64,000 bases of DNA, taken from Paroedura picta. Taxonomy: Eukaryota; Chordata; Lepidosauria; Squamata; Gekkonidae. The position numbers and the translations under genes were made by a program. The stretch spans positions 22,134,490 through 22,198,489 of the forward strand of contig NC_135375.1 of assembly GCF_049243985.1 (NCBI RefSeq). The letters run 5' to 3'. Of this stretch, positions 11,741 through 22,079 are shown piece by piece; positions within the stretch are counted from its first letter, which is position 1, and each line of letters begins with the position of its first letter. Below the pieces are notes generated by a model. The model was not told the origin of the DNA. It saw only the letters and a list, made by a program, of their open reading frames with translations, and ran no database searches.

Positions 11741-12536
11741 CAGGCTTTCTCAACCAGGGTTTTGTGAAACCCTGGGGTTTCTTGATGGCTCTGGAAGGGT
11801 TTCACAAAATGGAGGAAGTTAATTAATTTTTAATATATTTTAAATATTTGTTCAACATTTAATGGATGTTATGATCATATATATTAACTAGCTTCAAAGC
11901 CCGTTTCTAAGAACGTGCCTTGAAAGGGCCCACTCCCCCAGCCCCTGGCCAGGCAGCTTACAGTGGCTTTGGGCCGCAGATCACAGCTGGATCAAGTGGG
12001 GCAGGCAGGGGCTGGGCAGCTGGTTAGCAGGCCCAGGACAGAGCTCCTTAGCAGGCAGTCAACAGGCTCAGCCTAGCAGGCCAGGAGGCCATCATTAGCA
12101 AGGCCAGCCTAGCAAGCCAAGAGGCCCTCGTTAGCAAGCCCTCCACCACGACCCATTGCCCAGGGCCTCTCCACTTACCTGCTGCTGGCTCCAGGCACTG
12201 AGGCGCCTGAGAACAAAGAGGCTAGAGTCCAGGGATGGAGGGCGGGAGCTGCAGGGGCAGAGCCAGTCAGAACAAAGCTGGCTGCACCCTGATTGGCCCT
12301 ATTCTAACTTGGACAGCCAGACACGTCCCACCCCCTAGGCTGTTTCATAAATATAGAGAGGAACAACAATGGATAAGGATGTTGAACTACCCACTCCCTC
12401 CCAAAACAGCCAATGATGAGGGGGTGGGAAGGGGAGGGCCCAACCATATGCTGCAGGATCATGACACTTCTGGGGTTTCTCGAACCTGAAGAATGTTTCA
12501 GGGGTTTCTCAATGGTAAAAAGGTTGAGAAAGGCTG
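11741..12536 (-). mobile_element. hAT non-autonomous element, 796 bp, carrying a Helitron
   Basis: Ends are CAGGCTTTCTCAACC and GGTTGAGAAAGGCTG, and both sides carry a perfect 8 bp target duplication CCTTAGAT (11,733-11,740 and 12,537-12,544). There is no transposase frame. Relative to shorter relatives at 34,055 and 40,547, the extra length comes from a Helitron-like insertion at 11,888-12,362. I place it on the minus strand relative to the 34,055 copy. Confidence 0.88.
11888..12362 (-). mobile_element. non-autonomous Helitron inside the hAT element
   Basis: On the minus strand the element ends CTTTGAAG-CTAG with a short hairpin just before, and the next host base is T. That is the Helitron 3' signature. 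The same sequence, with flanks of different origin, occurs at 60,341-60,794, which fixes its extent. The 5' end lies in or near 'ttcctctctatatttatgaa'; the exact first base is uncertain. No Rep/helicase is present. Confidence 0.7.
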
Positions 12537-12591
12537 CCTTAGATACTTGGCTTCTTACTCTTCAGTCTGATTCAGGCATGTAGTTGTTCAG

Positions 12592-12722
12592 TAGCAGCTT
12601 TAAAACCAACAAATGTAATTCTGGAGATAAGCTTTGGCGTGAAGTAGTGTGCGTGCACATGGAAGCTTATAACCAGGATAAAACTTGTTGGTTTTAAAGG
12701 TGTCGCTGGACTCATAGATTAG
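12592..12722. mobile_element. inverted-end element (gttggtcttaaaggtgc family), short form
   Basis: Left arm 'gctttaaaaccaacaaatgt' and right arm 'acttgttggttttaaaggtg' are inverted copies around a core with 'gtgtgcgtgcacatggaag'. It is shorter and older than the unit at 30,984-31,262. Confidence 0.65.
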
Positions 12723-12724
12723 TG

Positions 12725-13058
12725 CAAGAAAGCAGTCTCCCTCCCCCAACTCCCCATTATTATCTCACCCTGTATAAACACAGGAGAACTGAAACTAGCC
12801 AAGTACGTTCAGCGGCTAGCTCAGCAGTCCAAACAGACGGGCAGGGCTGGCTTACAGTGCAGTGACTTGAAACCATCAGTACAGGCTGGCAAGTCCAGAG
12901 GAGGGTCAGGTTTTGCTCCCTTTCACTTCCCACTTTGTGCCACTTTGTGCCCACAAGCAGAAGACAAAATAGCAGGGCCTTGAGGAATTAGATTGAGGCC
13001 CTGAGCATCCTCCCTCAGTTTCTCTCCATGCAGAATAAATAATATGATTTTAGAATTG
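12725..13058. other. intergenic, no recognised feature
   Basis: Nothing recognised. Confidence 0.4.
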
Positions 13059-13062
13059 GATA

Positions 13063-13240
13063 GCCCAGGCAAGCCTGATCCTGTCAGATCTGGGAAGCTG
13101 AGCCAGGTTGGCCCTGGTTAGCACTTAAAGGGGTGACCTCCAAGGAATACCAGGGTCATGCCACGAGGGCAGGCAATGGCAAAATACCTCCAAACATCTC
13201 TTGCTTGGCAGCCAGACACCCTTAGGATCTCCTGGCTGTA
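13063..13240 (+). mobile_element. 5S rRNA-derived SINE
   Basis: The head 'gcctgatcctgtcagatctg' and 'gaagctgagccaggttggcc', 'ctggttagcacttaaa' follows the 3' two thirds of 5S rRNA, which includes the internal RNA polymerase III control region. The body 'gcaggcaatggcaaaatacc' follows. It is not a 5S gene: the 5' third is missing and the head is diverged. Confidence 0.85.
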
Positions 13241-13340
13241 TTACACACGTGCCATCTTAACGGTTACATCTAACAGAATACTTGAATTTTCCTTCCCCAC
13301 TTCCACCCCACAACATTTTGGTTAAAAAATACTTCCCTTT

Positions 13341-13400
13341 CAAGAAGAAGAAGAAGAAGAAGAAGAAGGAGGAGGAGGAGGAGGAGGAGGAGGAGGAGGA
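13341..13400. repeat. AAG then AGG microsatellite
   Basis: About seven AAG units followed by AGG units. It forms the expanded tail of the SINE that follows. Confidence 0.95.
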
Positions 13401-13790
13401 GGGTTGGTTCTTATATGCCACTTTTCTCTACCAGAAGGAGTAGACACCCTGCCTCTCCCACAATAGACACCCTGTGAGGGAGGTGAGGCTGAGAGAGCCC
13501 TAAAATTTCTGAAGAAGAGTTGGTTCTTATATGCCGCTTTTCTCTACCCGAAGGAGGCTCAAAGCAGCTTACAGTCACCTTCCCATTCCTCTCCCCACAA
13601 CAGACACCCTGTGGGGTGGGTGAGGCTGAGAGAGCCCTGATATCACTGCTCGGTCAGAACAGTTTTATCAGTGCCGTGGCGAGCCCAAGGTCACCCAGCT
13701 GGCTGCATGTGGGGGAGTGCAGAATTGAACCTGGCTCGCCAGATTAGAAATCCGCACTCCTAACCACGACACCAACCTGGCTAGACAGGA
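13401..13790 (-). mobile_element. tRNA-derived SINE (type A), tail body repeated
   Basis: A partial body (13,401-13,500) and a complete reverse copy (about 13,510-13,785) with 'ttggttcttatatgccgctt', 'cagacaccctgtgggg', 'caaggtcacccagctggctg' and tRNA-like head 'ctaaccacgacaccaacctg'. Another tail fragment (gagttggttctttcctctac) continues at 13,804. Confidence 0.85.
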
Positions 13791-14267
13791 AGGAGAAGGA
13801 GAAGAGTTGGTTCTTTCCTCTACCCAAAGCAGTTGGAAAGCAGCCTGTTATCACTTTCCCTTCCTCTCCCTGCAACAGAAAAAAAGAGAAATGACAAGCA
13901 AATAATACTATGTGTAAAGGAAGGGGAAACAGGGCAGTTAAGAAGCCAAGCTGGAGAAAACAGACTGGCACAGAAAAGCTGTAAGCCTCTTGCCATAGAG
14001 TTGGAATCGATGCCCTCTGGAGTGCCTGTGTACTCCAGCTATAATTCATAGCGTTAAGAAGTTTCTTATTTGCTCCTAAGTGTACAGCTTTGAGGACTTC
14101 CAGAACATTTGATACCTGGGGCACTGTCCTTTTTTCCTGGTTTAAAACTGAAGGCACACCTACAACCGAAAAGATGCTGTAATGATGGAGTTGCATTACA
14201 TGCAAGGGATGCTGTCACAGGCGGTCCTAACAGAAAGTCCATTCCTATATGCGGCAGTAACTCACAA

Positions 14268-14575
14268 TGAGAAGAAGAGGTTTTTATACACCACTTTTCC
14301 CTACCCAAAGGAGTTTCAAAGTGGCTTACGATCACTTAGCCTTCCTCTCCCCACGACAGGCATCCTGTGAGGTAGGTGGGGCTGAGTGAGCTCTGAGAGA
14401 ACTGTGATTGGCCCAAGGTCACCCAGCTGACTGCATGTGGAAGAGGAGTAGGGAATCAAACCCGGTTCTCCATATTAAAAGTTGCCACTCTTCAACCACT
14501 ACACCAGGGGTAGTCAACCTGTGGTCCTCCAGACCACAGGTTGACTACCCCTGCACTACACCACTCTGGAAGAAA
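14268..14575 (-). mobile_element. tRNA-derived SINE (type A), head split by a mini-MITE
   Basis: The body 'tttttatacaccacttttcc' to 'aatcaaacccggttctcc' is in reverse orientation, and the tRNA-like head 'ttcaaccactacacca|ctctgg' is interrupted by the 49 bp palindrome at 14,505-14,553. Confidence 0.85.
14505..14553. mobile_element. 49 bp mini hairpin MITE
   Basis: It consists only of the two arms of the hairpin MITE, CAGGGGTAGTCAACCTGTGG and its inverse, almost back to back. A perfect 8 bp target duplication CACTACAC lies at 14,497-14,504 and 14,554-14,561. It is the shortest copy in the window. Confidence 0.9.
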
Positions 14576-14639
14576 TGAGAAAGACCCACCATGAATAGAT
14601 TGACTCAGTAAAGACAACCATGACCTTCAGTTTGCAAGA

Positions 14640-14735
14640 GGCTGTTAACGATAGGAGGTTTTGGAGGATATCAGTTCACAGGGTCACCATGAATGAACTT
14701 GGTGGCCCACAACACCCACACCCCTGAGAAAACCC
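14640..14735 (+). mobile_element. probable SINE/LINE tail fragment
   Basis: The stretch 'cagttcacagggtcaccatg' with 'aacttggtggcccacaacac' resembles a decayed Bov-B-like 3' tail. Weak match. Confidence 0.35.
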
Positions 14736-14881
14736 CAGCATTTCACTTTGCCTGATCAGCTGGGACTCAGGTATGGGACCAGGTGTTCTACCCACAGGAG
14801 AGGATTCTGGGATTGCCCTAAACTGATCACTGGTAGTAGAGGCAGCTACAGAGAATCCCAGTGTATCCTACTACTTCTTTG

Positions 14882-15225
14882 ATGGTGATGATGCCATCCG
14901 TTCAGTCGTGTCCAACCCTTGGCGATTCTATAGGAAAGTCTTCACCATGCATCCCCGTCTCTGACTGCTTCTTTTAGTTGGTTCATGGTCATCCCTGTGT
15001 CGGCTTTGATCATGTCGAGCCAGCGGATCCTTTGGCGACCACGTTTCCTTTTGCTGCTGACCATGACAAGCATTAATGACTTTTCCAACAAGTTTGATCT
15101 CATGATGTGTCCAAAGTAAGTGAACTTTAGCTGTAATATCTTCCCTTCTAATGACATAGTTGGTTTGCTTCTCTCTAAAACTGTCTTGTTGGTAACTCTG
15201 GCTGTCCATGGTATTCACAGCATTC
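14882..15225 (-). mobile_element. Bov-B (RTE) LINE, 3' part of ORF2
   Basis: On the minus strand a frame encodes the end of the RTE/Bov-B polymerase ORF: LEGKILQLKFTYFGHIMRSN then SKRKRGRQRIRWLDMIKAD and TMNQLKEAVRDGDAW, the usual FGHxMR and GRQRxRWLD motifs after the reverse transcriptase. The second half continues in another frame. The 3' end has the Bov-B tail (gttggacacgactgaacgga) with ATC-rich termination. It is truncated at the 5' side and cannot encode a working protein. Confidence 0.75.
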
Positions 15226-15229
15226 GTCT

Positions 15230-16325
15230 ACTTCTTTAGATCAGCTAATTATTGAAGGAGGCTAATGGTATACCGCCCTTCTTCCCCTGAGGGATCCAGA
15301 GTGACAAGGGCATTGCACGTAGGCATCTTAATTGCGCATGGCATGTGTCAGTCCATCTTCCGGCACATTTGTGTGCTCAAGCATACTGGGAATCACCAGT
15401 TTCAGTATTGCTCACTGTTCTATAACGGCCACTGGTGTTTTGTTCCTACCGATGGCAGTAGGAAGATCTATCAACATTCTGAGAAAAGACAGCTGATACG
15501 CATCTTCCCCTTAGGAAAACATACAGTTATAAGTTTGAACACAATACTTTATAAACTGCTGCTGAAGTACAATGCCTAATATGAATGATGACACATGTCA
15601 TCTCAGCCTGATGGGGAGATGTTGAGATAGTGCAGTTTTAAGAAGCAAGTTTTTTCCGTGCATTTTAATAACGCTATTTCTAAACGTGGCACATTGCCCC
15701 CCTGATCTGTAAGAGGAAGCCAACAGAAAATCAGTGGTCCTCAAAGAAAAGGACAAAATTTTACATGGGGGTTTAGGGCTTCTGGAAAGAGAAGTTAATG
15801 GGAAACAGAGTCTAAGGAGGACAGGACTGCTACCATTATAGCCATGTGGGACAATTAATGCTCTGCTCATTCAGGTCAAACTTGCACATGCCTTGCTTCA
15901 TGCTCCCACGGTTTCCCTAACTGAAACCATCCTGACTATGCTGTTATTAGCCGGGGGGGGGGGGGGATGTAGATATCCGGCTTGCCCGTCTTTTTTCTTT
16001 AAAGATTAATGGTAGGGATGAAAGGATTAACCTCCCCGATCTCTTCCGGCACGATCCTGATCTCACTTAGCTCCCAAATTGCCAGCCGTCTGGCTGCAGA
16101 CTTTGGAAGCTTTGGGGAGGGAGAGGACTTGGGGAAAGGTAGAGTCATGGATGCTATGAATTCACTTCTGGGTTGTCACCTGAAACAACTCATTCACATG
16201 CACATCTGTGCCGGTCAAGGAATTTCTGAGATCTCTATGGTAAATGCAATAGAGATGATAATGCTGTCTTGTCTATATTATGTATACTGTTACACTGTTA
16301 TACGGTTACAACCATTAGTTATCAT
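15230..16325. other. intergenic, no recognised feature
   Basis: No supported feature except a G homopolymer at about 15,953-15,966. The frame at 16,009-16,350 resembles nothing I know. Confidence 0.4.
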
Positions 16326-16329
16326 TGTA

Positions 16330-16410
16330 AAGTTATTCACAGGTTTATAGATTGTTTTATGTATTGCTGTTTGTTCTTATGTAAACCACCCTGAGCCCCC
16401 AGGGAGGGCG

Positions 16411-16412
<2 letters not shown>
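16330..16412 (+). mobile_element. LINE 3' end
   Basis: 'gtaaaccaccctgagccccc' and 'gagggcgacatagatagata' match the 3' termini of L2-type LINEs in reptiles, running into the microsatellite that follows. Confidence 0.5.
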
Positions 16413-16697
<285 letters not shown>

Positions 16698-16699
16698 TT

Positions 16700-17170
16700 A
16701 GGAATTAGGAAAATTCCTATAGCATCCCGGGGAGGAGGGGGGATGTAACATCATCCGGAAGTGATGTCACAGCATCTGTGATGTTGCTCCGCCTCCAGCA
16801 CACATACTTTCCTCCCACAGCTCACTTGATGGAGCTCATAGGAACAGAGGCAGCATTAGGATACTGCCAGCAGGAGACAGGAAGACGATATGTCCCATTG
16901 GCTTCTCCTCAGCTATCACTACACTTCAGACGATGCTTGAAAACTCTGCTCACGAATCTCCCAGCATCCTTACTGCGTCCTCGAATGTTTCTTCAGTTCT
17001 GTGGTCACCGTAAAGGCTCAGAAGACACTACTAGGAATTCTCCAGGAGTTGTCATAACGCAAATGTCCACATTCGGCGGAAGTCAGCTTCTGGATCTCAG
17101 TGCTAGGAGCCAACATCAAGGGAAGGCTTTGGTCTCTGTGCTCTGTCTGCGGGCCCTCTGGGTCAGCTGT
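16700..17170. other. intergenic, no recognised feature
   Basis: No supported feature. The 163-codon frame that starts at 16,778 ends inside the hAT element and resembles no known protein. Confidence 0.4.
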
Positions 17171-17176
17171 TTAATG

Positions 17177-18182
17177 CAGCCTTTCTCAGACTGTTTACCA
17201 TTAAGAAACCCCCTGACGCATTCTTCAGGCTTGGAGAAACCCCAGAAGTGGCACGATTGTGCAGAATAGGGTTGGGAAGCATGGTTGTGTACATGCCCAC
17301 CCAAGGCCCCTCCCCTTTCCATCCCCTCCAGACCCATCATCAGCCATTTTGGGAGGGGAAGGCAGGTCAACAGGGCCATATCTGTAACCGCTCCGTGGGA
17401 GTGGTATAAATAAAACAGTAAAGACCCTCGAGGAGGTCCCTGTCCAGGATGGGGAAGGGTGGCCATTGGCCCCTTCCCCCAGAGTGACAAGCGCCTGTCG
17501 ATTGGGCCCACCACGTGTCACTCCGGCGACAAGCATAGCGCAGCTGGCGATTGGCCACTGACCCCAAACCTTACGAGTTGGGAGGCGCAAAGCACCTCCC
17601 GACATGCCCATTCCCTGCCGTGTGCCGCGTTCTCCCAACCACCGCCATTCACTGCTGGTCCACCGACAAGCCAGGTTGTTGGCGGACCTCGCAGGAGGGC
17701 AGAGCGGGAGGGCCTTTGCACTGGGAAAGAAGCAGGGCCGGTTTGTCAAAGACGCACTGGCTGTGCTTCTTTCCCGCCCCCAAATCCCTGCCTTGGGTAG
17801 TGGGGAAGCCTTGGGGGGGAGCGCCCTTCCCCGCCGCCCGGCCAGCACGGCCACCAGCTCAAAGAGCCGGCAACCGCATTGCCCAGGTGGCTGGGAACGC
17901 CTGCAGCCCGGGGCGGGGGAGGAGAAAGCCATCCCCAGGTGGCTGGGCAGCGTGGTCGCCAGCTCAGAGAGCCGGTGCCTGCACTGCCCGGCCACCTGCG
18001 AACGGCTGCAGCGCAGGGGGGGGGGGCTAGCGCCCGCTGTATTTTTTTACAGCGGGCTTAATTTCTAGTATGTTCATATCACTCATTAAATGTTTAACAC
18101 ATTTTAAAAATATATACATAATTAATTAACTCCCACCCATTCGGGAGACCCTTCCAGGGCCATCAAGAAAACCCAGGGCTCT
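17177..18182 (+). mobile_element. hAT non-autonomous element carrying a second Helitron
   Basis: The left end CAGCCTTTCTCAGAC and the following 'taagaaaccccctgacgcat' and 'aagcatggttgtgtacatgc' match the 34,055 copy. The right part (18,069-18,182, 'taactcccacccattcggga' ... 'catcaagaaaacccagggct') matches the other end, but the terminal inverted repeat is missing there. The 688 bp in between is a Helitron. Confidence 0.8.
17381..18068 (+). mobile_element. non-autonomous Helitron, GC-rich, 688 bp
   Basis: It starts TCTGTAACCG after host A and ends CTAG before host T. A perfect 8 bp stem (CCCGCTGT at 18,033 and ACAGCGGG at 18,049) with an 8 nt T-rich loop sits 8 nt before CTAG. These are the three classical Helitron marks. 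The inside is GC-rich and contains two related segments (about 17,845-17,940 and 17,935-18,020), each with 'accagctcaaagagccgg'-like sequence. Many long overlapping open frames on both strands are by-products of GC richness and show no Rep/helicase motif. Confidence 0.8.
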
Positions 18183-18189
18183 CCTTTTG

Positions 18190-18895
18190 TCCTTGAAATC
18201 TATTGCATGTTTAATTCCATTGCTTCTCCAAGTAGGTCATAGCTTTCCCTTTCCTGCTTTATCCCAGTGAGGTAGGCTGGGCTGAAAAAGACCGAGGTCA
18301 CCCAGGGAGGTCACCCAGGGAACCTTTTCCGTGAAGCTACATCTCCCAAAGCCATTATTCTACCGTGGCCCTCTGGTTCCAGATGGTGATGTCACATGCA
18401 GTTCTTCTGCTCATGACAGGTCATGTTCCTCATTCAAAGAGATGTCTCAATCCTTTTGTCATTTAAACACACCCTTCTGAAGTTCACCAGCACGTTTACA
18501 TAATAAAATATCCCTGTATTTTTTACCAAGTAAATGCAGTTATTGAGCCAGGTGTCAGGCTCCTTTAGATGTCCTAGGGTGGAAAAATAATCCTACAGGG
18601 ACAGACACTACTAAAGATGGTGTAGAGTCTTCTGCTGTTGTTGTTATCTGTTGGAATACTGCCATTTTCCTTGTTACTCGTGATCCTCTCCATTCTTGGA
18701 AAACTCTTAGTAAACAATTGGCAATGTGGGTTTCCACATGCTCATCTTTTCCTTTTATGGTGCGCACATCGGCTCATAGCAAAGAACTGGCACCACTCCT
18801 TGGGCACACCTTCCCACGTGACCTAAAGCAAGATGAGACCTCTTCCAAAAGTTCATTCCCAGTCAGTTGTTTTAAGCACTTACCAAAGCCAACTG
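18190..18895. other. intergenic, no recognised feature
   Basis: Only a hint of a type C SINE fragment at about 18,255-18,330 (gtgaggtaggctgggctgaa). Nothing else recognised. Confidence 0.35.
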
Positions 18896-18897
18896 CT

Positions 18898-19185
18898 CTA
18901 GAAGAAGAAGAAGAAGAGTTGGTTCTTATATGCCGCTTTTCCCTAACCAAAGGAGGCTCAAAGCGTCTTACAGTCGCCTTCCCATTCCTCTCCCCACAAC
19001 AGACACCCTGTGCGGTGGGTGAGGCTGAGAGAGCGCTGATATCACTGCTCGGTCAGAATAGCTTTATCAGTGCTGTGGCGAGCCCAAGGTCACCCAGCTG
19101 GATGCATGTGGAGGAGCGCAGAATCGAACCTGGCATGCGAGATTAGAAGTCCGCACTCCTAACCACTACACCAAACTGGCTCTCT
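18898..19185 (-). mobile_element. tRNA-derived SINE (type A), near full length
   Basis: The AAG-tailed reverse copy contains 'ttggttcttatatgccgctt', 'cagacaccctgtgcggtggg', 'caaggtcacccagctgg', a B box in 'agaatcgaacctggc' and head 'ctaaccactacaccaaactg'. Well preserved, hence young. Confidence 0.88.
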
Positions 19186-19189
19186 ATTT

Positions 19190-20210
19190 CAAAGGGTGCA
19201 ATGGCTGACCTGTAAATCCAACCTGGAAGTCACCACTTAGAATTTTGCCTCTTCTACAACCCCACTAATTGATCTTTATAAGGCCATTCTTGAGTAGATC
19301 TACTCAGAATCCTACTCAAAACTATTCAGTCCCAGGAAGGTGATTTCAGGATTGCACTATAAGTCACTTCCTCCCCCAATAGGCAATATAATAATTCAAT
19401 ATCTTGCAGGGCTGTTGCAGAATAATAGGCCCTAGATATATTCATGTCTAAGCATAGTGGTTGCTTAGCTTGATCATGAATCCCTCCAGAGAAATAGAGC
19501 TGCAGAATAACAGCGCATTTGAAAGTATGCAGTTTAGTTACCTTTGTGGATGAGGCACAGATCCAGAATCATGGCAAACTGCAGTTTAAAAGAGAGTAAT
19601 CTTTATTAGGAAAGATTATTTACAAATAGATAACATATTCATCTGCTTCAGTCTCCTCACTGAAGCAGAGTACAAAAGCTTAAAGAGCAGTTACAAAAAC
19701 AACACACTGCAAGTCAGTGGTCCCATGCTGGGAAAAGCTGCACCCATTTGCAGTTCTGTATGTTCTGTAGCTAGAAAAGGCAGGGTTGAGCCTGGGAATT
19801 AAAACAATTAAGTCTGTAATTTAGCTAGCTCAGATGTTTCTGGAAGATTTGGAACTGCCCCTTCTTCATCATCTGCATATTTCATTTATTTATTATTTAT
19901 ATCTCACTTTTCTCCTCAGCTGAGACCCAAAACACTGTTCTCCCCTTTTGCCCAATAGCCCTGTTTGATTGGTTGGGTCGAAAGAGAGAGAATGACAGGG
20001 TCATGGAAGCTAAGTAATGCCGTTCCAATCCACTTCAGCAACCCTTTGCAAGCAGGTTTTGCCATCTCACATAGTAAAGTCCAGTTGCAAAGTGGGTTGA
20101 AAGTGTGTTATTTAGTGTGTCTGAAAGCACCAGTGAGCTTCCATATCTGACTGGGAATTTGAGGCTGAACCTCCAAGAATCCAAATCCAACATAACCCCA
20201 TCAGCATGTC
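19190..20210. other. intergenic, mostly unrecognised
   Basis: A small hairpin (ctgcttcag ... ctgaagcag) lies at about 19,640-19,666. The stretch at about 19,878-19,935 (tttatttattatttatatct) resembles the reverse 3' end of a LINE or SINE. Nothing else recognised. Confidence 0.35.
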
Positions 20211-20212
20211 TC

Positions 20213-20365
20213 ACAGAATCACAGAATCATAGAGTTGGAAGGGGTCATGTAGGCCATCTAGTCCAACCCCCTGCTCAACGCAGGATCAGCCCAAAGCATC
20301 CTAAAGCATCCAAGAAAAGTGTGTATCCAACCTTTGCTTGAAGACTGCCAGTGAGGGGGAGCTGG
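20213..20365 (-). mobile_element. CR1 LINE 3' end
   Basis: 'agaatcatagagttggaagg' and 'ccatctagtccaaccccctg' are the reverse complement of the CR1 3' terminus, followed leftward-to-right by about 100 bp of its 3' UTR, which ends in 'gactgccagtgaggggga'. The same piece occurs at 54,498-54,640. Confidence 0.85.
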
Positions 20366-20369
20366 AGAC

Positions 20370-20910
20370 CCAGCCATGTCAGGAGACCCCTCTGTAACAT
20401 ACAGACAAACTCAGTGCTGCCTTTAATGTTGCCCATGGGGCTTCAACCTGCCCAAGTTAAGGAGTTTTGAATCCCACAGGATTCAACAGGAGAGGTCTCT
20501 GCCGGTGCAGAACTGTTACTGAAACAAACAGGATATAAAAGTACATGCTTCAGTTGTGTCACACCCCTGTGGTGGCTGTAAAGCAAAGCATAACATATCT
20601 GATATTTTTTTTTAAGACAGGGAAGTTGTTTTGTAGAAATATAATGCCTGATTTGGTCACCTGCAACCTGAAACTGCCACATAAATTAAGGAGCAATCTT
20701 TATAATTGACAGGTAACTGTGACCTAATTTTCCAGCTCTTCTTCTACTTAAACCATGAGAATGCACTTTGAGTGAGAGTTGGGCAACACGGAGAGGGGTG
20801 ACTTTTGAACAGTATTTCACAGTGTGGGCTCCATATTAGGCATTCTTATATACAATACGTAGCAGTTGGAGCTTGACTTTCTAGATTTTTTATGTGGAAC
20901 GCATCTTCTA
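20370..20910. other. intergenic, no recognised feature
   Basis: No supported feature. Confidence 0.4.
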
Positions 20911-20913
20911 GTG

Positions 20914-20977
20914 CAGGGGTAGTCAACCTGTGGTCCTCCAGATGTTCATGGACTACATTTCCCATGAGCCCCTGCCA
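20914..20977. mobile_element. hairpin MITE, left arm only
   Basis: It starts CAGGGGTAGTCAACCTGTGG and stops at the centre of the palindrome (gagcccctgccatc). The right arm is lost. Confidence 0.8.
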
Positions 20978-20979
20978 TC

Positions 20980-21122
20980 AACTCTGTGAGGCTGGTTAGG
21001 ATGTGAATGGGACTGGCCCAAGGACACCCAGCCAGCTTCCATGGCATGAGTGGGGATTTGAACCAGGATCTCCCAAATCCTAGTCCAGTTCTCTGACTGC
21101 TACATCAAGCTTGTTCTCAAGG
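20980..21122 (-). mobile_element. MIR-like tRNA-derived SINE (type C)
   Basis: Reverse copy with 'ggcccaaggacacccagcca', the B box in 'ggggatttgaaccaggatct' and head 'agttctctgactgctacatc'. It abuts the broken MITE. Confidence 0.65.
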
Positions 21123-21564
21123 TGTTCTTAAAAGTGCAGGGTGCATTTACTATTTAAAATGTAAGCGTACTAAATCATCATTCTATTTTGGCCCAATACA
21201 TAACCCTTGGAAGTCAGCCTCCCCACTCTCCCCAAGTGGGTCCTGGATCCTGTGGATGTAGCAGAGGGAAGTGATCAACTTTCCCCAAACTCTGCCATTT
21301 CAATCACACAAACATAGGCTGGTGAGTCTGAGCGCTCCCCATCTCTTTCCCCATAACAACTCTAGCCACTTGCCTGTAGAAAGCTAGCACTTCAGGGAAC
21401 CATATTCAAGCTTAGGCTTCTGCCTTGCATGCTGTTTTCCTGGGAGAATGGTGCCTTTTAACAGAGAAGCAACACCACCAACAAGCTCCTCTGGGTAACT
21501 TGAAGGGCTGCAGGTCAGGTAATATTCCTACTGGATCCTGTTATGTATCAAAAATTGGCCCCAC

Positions 21565-21935
21565 ATGTTGGACTCAGGGCCCATTCCACACACCTTGGTT
21601 AAGGCACCAGAACAAATTTAGAGTCCAGGGGCACCTTTAAGACCAACCAAGTTTTATTGAAGGTAAGAACTTTTGCATGCACACTCATTCCCTCATTCCC
21701 GAAGGTCAATGCACCTTCAGTGCGCTTTAGTAGATTTTTCTAGTAGATTTAAGTAGATTTCCACAGGAAAATCCAGCTGCAAAAGCACATTGGAGGTGCA
21801 TTATCCTACATGCATGGAACAAGACTGGATTGCTTTGCATGCTTCTTTCCGGTTTTCATTCCACACACCTTAGATAATACACAGGTGTACAGGCGCAAAA
21901 GCACACTGAAAGGGCATTATCCGACGTGTGCAGAA
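21565..21935. mobile_element. unclassified repeat with inverted 'cattccacacacct' motifs, split by another element
   Basis: The motif 'cattccacacaccttggtta' at 21,580 recurs as 'cattccacacaccttagata' at 21,859, and 'gtgcattatcctacatgcat' recurs as 'gggcattatccgacgtgtgc'. Reverse sequence of the gttggtcttaaaggtgc family is inserted at about 21,604-21,690. I cannot name this element. Confidence 0.45.
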
Positions 21936-22079
21936 AGATAAGCGTTCCTCCTCTGCCGGGGAGACACAAAGCAGACAGGGCTTCCTATTTTAAGGCGCTC
22001 TAAGATTCCATCGGGTGAAAAAGCAGGATATAAGTATGTAAATGAAGCTTATCGCTGCATGATGCTGCGTTCGCGGCCA

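Noticed and set aside
13063-13240. Functional 5S rRNA gene
   Set aside because: Only the 3' two thirds are 5S-like and the head is diverged; the same unit with a SINE tail occurs elsewhere in the window.
17225-18068. Overlapping frames of up to 256 codons on both strands
   Set aside because: They lie in the GC-rich Helitron and hAT element, differ in every frame and show no Rep, helicase or other motif.
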